The notes under the pieces are model-generated. The model was not told the DNA's origin, ran no database searches, and was given only the letters and a program-made list of their open reading frames with translations. DNA of 64,000 nucleotides, taken from assembly GCA_027491195.1 (NCBI GenBank), contig JAIXWQ010000009.1:62001-126000 (forward strand), in the 5' to 3' direction. Positions 60,923-64,000 of the stretch are shown one piece after another (within the stretch, counting starts at the first letter, position 1; every line of letters starts with the position of its first letter). A program made the position numbers and the translations under genes. The stretch comes from Cytophagaceae bacterium. Its GTDB lineage: Bacteria; Bacteroidota; Bacteroidia; Cytophagales; Spirosomataceae.

Positions 60923-61375
60923 ATGAAAACTACAGTCCTATCCTTTCTATTCACCTTACTTTTCATTCAAGTGGGTGTAGCCCAACAAAGCAATGACGCG
61001 CAATCGTTAATTAAACTTTCCCAAGACAAATGGCAATGGATGTCTGATAAAGATGTCGATAAATTAAAAGACCTTTTTGACGACAAATCTAAATTCGTTC
61101 ACATGAGCGGAACCTGGAAAAAAGAGGAAGAACTTGATATCATTAAAACAGGGAGAATTTGGTACAAAAAAGCGACCGTAAAAGATACCGCAGTAGAAGT
61201 TTTCGGAAACACGGCGATCGTTTGGAATCGAATTACATTAGACGCAATCGTCAGCGAACAAGTCGCTATAACCGAATTTACGGTAACCGAGGTGTATCAA
61301 AAAAATGGGGACAATTGGAAACTGTTGGATTTAACATTTAGTAGCGTACGTGACACCCACGAAATCAAACATTAG
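60923..61375 (+). CDS. NTF2-like (SnoaL/DUF4440-type) exported protein
   Basis: A 150-residue protein with signal peptide MKTTVLSFLFTLLFIQVGVA and a cone-shaped NTF2-like fold (DKWQWMSDKDVDKLKDLFDD; FGNTAIVWNRITLDAIV; FTVTEVYQKNGDNWKLLDLTF, quoted partly). Such proteins bind small molecules or act as isomerases. It is 30 bases downstream of the esterase and six before the hydrolase gene, so the three form an operon. Confidence 0.8.
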   Translation: MKTTVLSFLFTLLFIQVGVAQQSNDAQSLIKLSQDKWQWMSDKDVDKLKDLFDDKSKFVHMSGTWKKEEELDIIKTGRIWYKKATVKDTAVEVFGNTAIVWNRITLDAIVSEQVAITEFTVTEVYQKNGDNWKLLDLTFSSVRDTHEIKH

Positions 61376-61381
61376 TCGAAT

Positions 61382-62431
61382 ATGAAGTACCTTTTTTTAG
61401 CCTTAACATTCGTATTTGTCCTTCCCACATTTGCGCAAAAGCGCCCCCTGCTCATCCAAGAGCAGGGGAATTTTGCTGTTGGGGGCACTGTTATCACAAA
61501 CCCAGGAACCTACGATCCCATTAAGCGTGGGCCGGAAGGGCAGACTTACCATGGGGATCACGCCTACATTAGTTACCAAATTCCCGTAAAGGCACGCAAA
61601 TTGCCTTTGGTTTTTTGGCATGGGATTGGTCAATTTTCACGCACTTGGACAAGCACACCAGACGGCCGGGAGGGATTCAATAACCTCTTCTTGCGTAAGA
61701 GATACAGTGTTTATTTAATTGATCAACCTCGTAGGGGCAATGCTGGTAGAAGTACTGTTTCTGCGACCATCAACCCCACCCCGGATGAACAAATGTGGTG
61801 GGGAACCTTTCGCGTAGGCGTAGGAAATAGTTATTATCCTGGCGTTCAATTTGCGCAAGATGAGGAAACAAGAAATCAGTATTTTCGTCAAATGACGCCC
61901 AACATTGGCGGGTTTGATACGGAAGTTATTACCAATGCTACTTCTCAACTTTTCGATAAAATCGGAGACGGTATTTTAGTAACTCATTCTCATTCTGGTG
62001 GTTTTGGCTGGGCAACAGCAATCAAAAATCCTCACATTAAAGCGATTGCCTCGTATGAACCCGGTAGTGGGTTTGTATTCCCCGTAGGTGAAGTGCCAGA
62101 ACCTATTCCTAGCTCATCAGGCGCATTAACTGCCATGGGTGTGTCCAAAGAAGACTTTTTGAAGCTGACCAAAATTCCTATCATCATTTATTACGGCGAT
62201 TTTATCCCCGAAAAATACGATGAAAACCCGGGAGCAGATGGTTGGCGAGCAAGGCTAGAAATGGCTCGAAAGTGGCGTGATAAAGTGAATGCCTACGGTG
62301 GCGATGTCACAGTCATTCATTTGCCAGAAATCGGGATAAAGGGAAATACCCATTTCCCCTTTTCAGACTTAAACAATGTGCAAATTGCAGATTTGCTTGA
62401 AACATTTTTTAAAAATAAAGGCTTAAATTGA
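61382..62431 (+). CDS. exported alpha/beta hydrolase, esterase 713-like
   Basis: A 349-residue hydrolase with signal peptide MKYLFLALTFVFVLPTFAQ. The arrangement GDHAYISYQIPVKARKLPLV, FWHGIGQFSRTW (oxyanion region) and the nucleophile elbow VTHSHSGGFGW recalls the esterase 713 family known from Alcaligenes. A late LPEIGIKGNTHFPF supplies the probable catalytic histidine. It lies six bases after the NTF2-like gene and 28 before the molybdenum hydroxylase, suggesting one transcription unit. The substrate is unknown. Confidence 0.82.
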   Translation: MKYLFLALTFVFVLPTFAQKRPLLIQEQGNFAVGGTVITNPGTYDPIKRGPEGQTYHGDHAYISYQIPVKARKLPLVFWHGIGQFSRTWTSTPDGREGFNNLFLRKRYSVYLIDQPRRGNAGRSTVSATINPTPDEQMWWGTFRVGVGNSYYPGVQFAQDEETRNQYFRQMTPNIGGFDTEVITNATSQLFDKIGDGILVTHSHSGGFGWATAIKNPHIKAIASYEPGSGFVFPVGEVPEPIPSSSGALTAMGVSKEDFLKLTKIPIIIYYGDFIPEKYDENPGADGWRARLEMARKWRDKVNAYGGDVTVIHLPEIGIKGNTHFPFSDLNNVQIADLLETFFKNKGLN

Positions 62432-62459
62432 TTATCATTTTACTCTAAAATTTAGCAGT

Positions 62460-64000
62460 ATGAATCGCCGTACCTTCTTACAATCTTCGGCCCTAAGTGG
62501 CGGTGGCCTATTATTGAGCTTCACTTTTCTTTCTAGTTTTAAAGAGAAAGCGGTCTCGAGCACGCAAGAGTTAAATGGTTTTGTAAAAATCACATCCGAT
62601 AACATCATTCAAATTATGTCCCCCAATCCCGAGGGGGGCCAAGGGGTAAAAACCTCGATGCCCATGATTGTGGCGGAAGAATTGGATGTTGATTGGAAAC
62701 AGGTTCAGGTCATTCAGGCAGATTTAGATACCAAACACTTTACCCGCCAATTCATCGGCGGAAGCCAAGCGATTCATCAGGGATGGAAACCGCTTCGACA
62801 AGCAGGTGCGACAGCGCGCCAACTCCTCCGGGAAGCCGCTGCCAAACAATGGCAAGTAAATGTCAATGACGTCACCACCGACAAAGGTGTTTTATTCCAC
62901 AAGGCATCAGGTCGCAAAGCCACCTATGGGGAAATGGCCTCTAAGGCCGCAGAAATTCCCTTACCAGCAAAGGTGGAATTAAAAAAGGTGAGCGATTTTC
63001 AAATCATTGGAAAATCAAAACGCAATGTTGATCTGCGAAAAATCGTAACCGGCAAACCGCTTTTTGGAATTGATACCCAAGTCAAGGGAATGCTTTATGC
63101 GATGATTGTTCATCCACCTGCATTTGGCCTACGACTTAAAAATATAGAGCAGGGATCTGCGCAAAAAATGCCTGGCATTAAGGCCATATTTCCCATCAAA
63201 ATTTTCAATGACAATTATGAAAAAACCTTCTTCGATACCACCACTTTCCCGGAGGTCGTAGCCCTCGTCGGTAATTCAACGTGGGAGGTAATGCAAGCTA
63301 AAAAAGCACTCATTGTCCATTGGGAACCTTTTACGAGCTATACGCAAAACCGGGACATGTTAGGCAGAAAAGTTGTCGAAAAAGTGCCTGGGGGACTAGA
63401 AAGTACAACGGATCATATCGCAGCGATGAACGCTCGTATGCTACAAACTGGAACCACAAGGAGAAAAGATGGCGATATCGATGCAGCATTTAAATCTGCA
63501 GCAAAGGTGGTCGAAAGAACCTATTATGGTCCGTATCTAGCGCATAACTGCATGGAGCCCATGAACTTTTTTGCTCATGTGCAAGGGGACAAAGTTTCTT
63601 TAGCTGGCCCCCTTCAAAAACCCGAATATACTGAGCAAGCTTTAGCTGCACGCCTCGGTATTTCAGTGGATAATATTGATATCAAAATGACACGGCTAGG
63701 CGGCGGTTTTGGTCGCAGGTCATACGCCCATTGGTTACTAGAGTCTGCCCTAATTTCCCAAAAAATGCAGGCCCCTATCAAGTTGCAATACAGCCGGGAA
63801 GACGATATGACAGCGGGCATTTACCGCTCTACTTATTCTGCCACTTACCGTGCAGCTTTAGACGCTAATAACCAATTAATTGGGTTTCATGTAAAAACGG
63901 GGGGTACGCCTGAATCCCCCTTATATCCGAATCGCTTTCCAGCCGGTGCCGTTGACAATTACCTAGCTGAAGACTGGACCATTGATAGCAACATTACCGT
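62460..64000 (+). CDS. molybdenum hydroxylase large subunit, second copy (3' end outside window)
   Basis: Start of a second IorB-like large subunit, open to the last base and so lacking its stop. A Tat signal (NRRTFLQSSALSGGG) is followed by SPNPEGGQGVKTSMPMIVAE, GGSQAIHQGWKPL and LGGGFGRRSYAHWLLESAL, aligning along its whole length with the large subunit at 54579. No 2Fe-2S subunit precedes it within the window; one may lie downstream. It ends the esterase-led plus-strand run. Confidence 0.88.
   Translation, partial: MNRRTFLQSSALSGGGLLLSFTFLSSFKEKAVSSTQELNGFVKITSDNIIQIMSPNPEGGQGVKTSMPMIVAEELDVDWKQVQVIQADLDTKHFTRQFIGGSQAIHQGWKPLRQAGATARQLLREAAAKQWQVNVNDVTTDKGVLFHKASGRKATYGEMASKAAEIPLPAKVELKKVSDFQIIGKSKRNVDLRKIVTGKPLFGIDTQVKGMLYAMIVHPPAFGLRLKNIEQGSAQKMPGIKAIFPIKIFNDNYEKTFFDTTTFPEVVALVGNSTWEVMQAKKALIVHWEPFTSYTQNRDMLGRKVVEKVPGGLESTTDHIAAMNARMLQTGTTRRKDGDIDAAFKSAAKVVERTYYGPYLAHNCMEPMNFFAHVQGDKVSLAGPLQKPEYTEQALAARLGISVDNIDIKMTRLGGGFGRRSYAHWLLESALISQKMQAPIKLQYSREDDMTAGIYRSTYSATYRAALDANNQLIGFHVKTGGTPESPLYPNRFPAGAVDNYLAEDWTIDSNIT

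Overview
The window looks like chromosomal DNA of a Bacteroidota bacterium, most likely a Cytophagales-type environmental aerobe. The evidence is the density of outer-membrane beta-barrel and TonB-dependent receptor genes with N-terminal carboxypeptidase-like domains, a GLPGLI-family protein, secreted glycosidases, weak Shine-Dalgarno sequences, and several promoters of the Bacteroidota form TTG-N20-TAnnTTTG. The genus is not determined. No tRNA, rRNA, insertion sequence, prophage or CRISPR array was seen.

Layout. 1-12.3 kb is a polysaccharide or glycoside degradation block: GH78 rhamnosidase (cut by the window start), carboxylesterase, GH30, a dehydrogenase/cytochrome c fusion, sialate O-acetylesterase and GH3. 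12.3-18.6 kb holds a TetR regulator facing an ABC-HlyD-TolC export operon, then a Bcr/CflA-type MFS pump. 18.6-28.5 kb has outer-membrane proteins, small envelope proteins, a TonB-linked barrel receptor, a Gfo/Idh/MocA oxidoreductase and a TolB-like propeller. 28.5-34.8 kb is an iron and peroxide block: a siderophore receptor with a PepSY partner behind a Fur-like box, then oxyR divergent from a secreted catalase-peroxidase with a consensus OxyR site between them. 34.8-39.3 kb is mixed and includes a YdeI/CDGSH fusion and a second GH3. 39.3-43.8 kb is a light-related cluster of three cryptochrome/photolyase proteins plus DUF2256 and TIGR03643 proteins. 43.8-49.3 kb has a secreted DinB protein, a PhzF enzyme, a decayed fic gene, and a GLPGLI/outer-membrane barrel pair. 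49.3-54.4 kb is a tight operon sbtA-DUF6671-tsaC-pyrC facing a LysR regulator. 54.6-64 kb holds two molybdenum hydroxylase large subunits (the second cut by the window end), their 2Fe-2S subunit, an aldo/keto reductase, an AraC regulator, a second carboxylesterase, an NTF2-like protein and an alpha/beta hydrolase.

Most interesting points: the exporter whose ATPase has lost its signature motif, Walker B aspartate and catalytic glutamate; the three-member photolyase cluster, with one member lacking iron-sulfur ligands and another with its domains apparently in reversed order; the secreted His-rich KatG under a textbook OxyR site; and the operon linking bicarbonate import with bicarbonate-consuming biosynthesis. 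Three genes were recovered that a simple minimum-length or complete-ORF search would miss: the 45-residue DUF2256 protein, a 51-residue basic protein, and the truncated molybdenum hydroxylase at the right edge.
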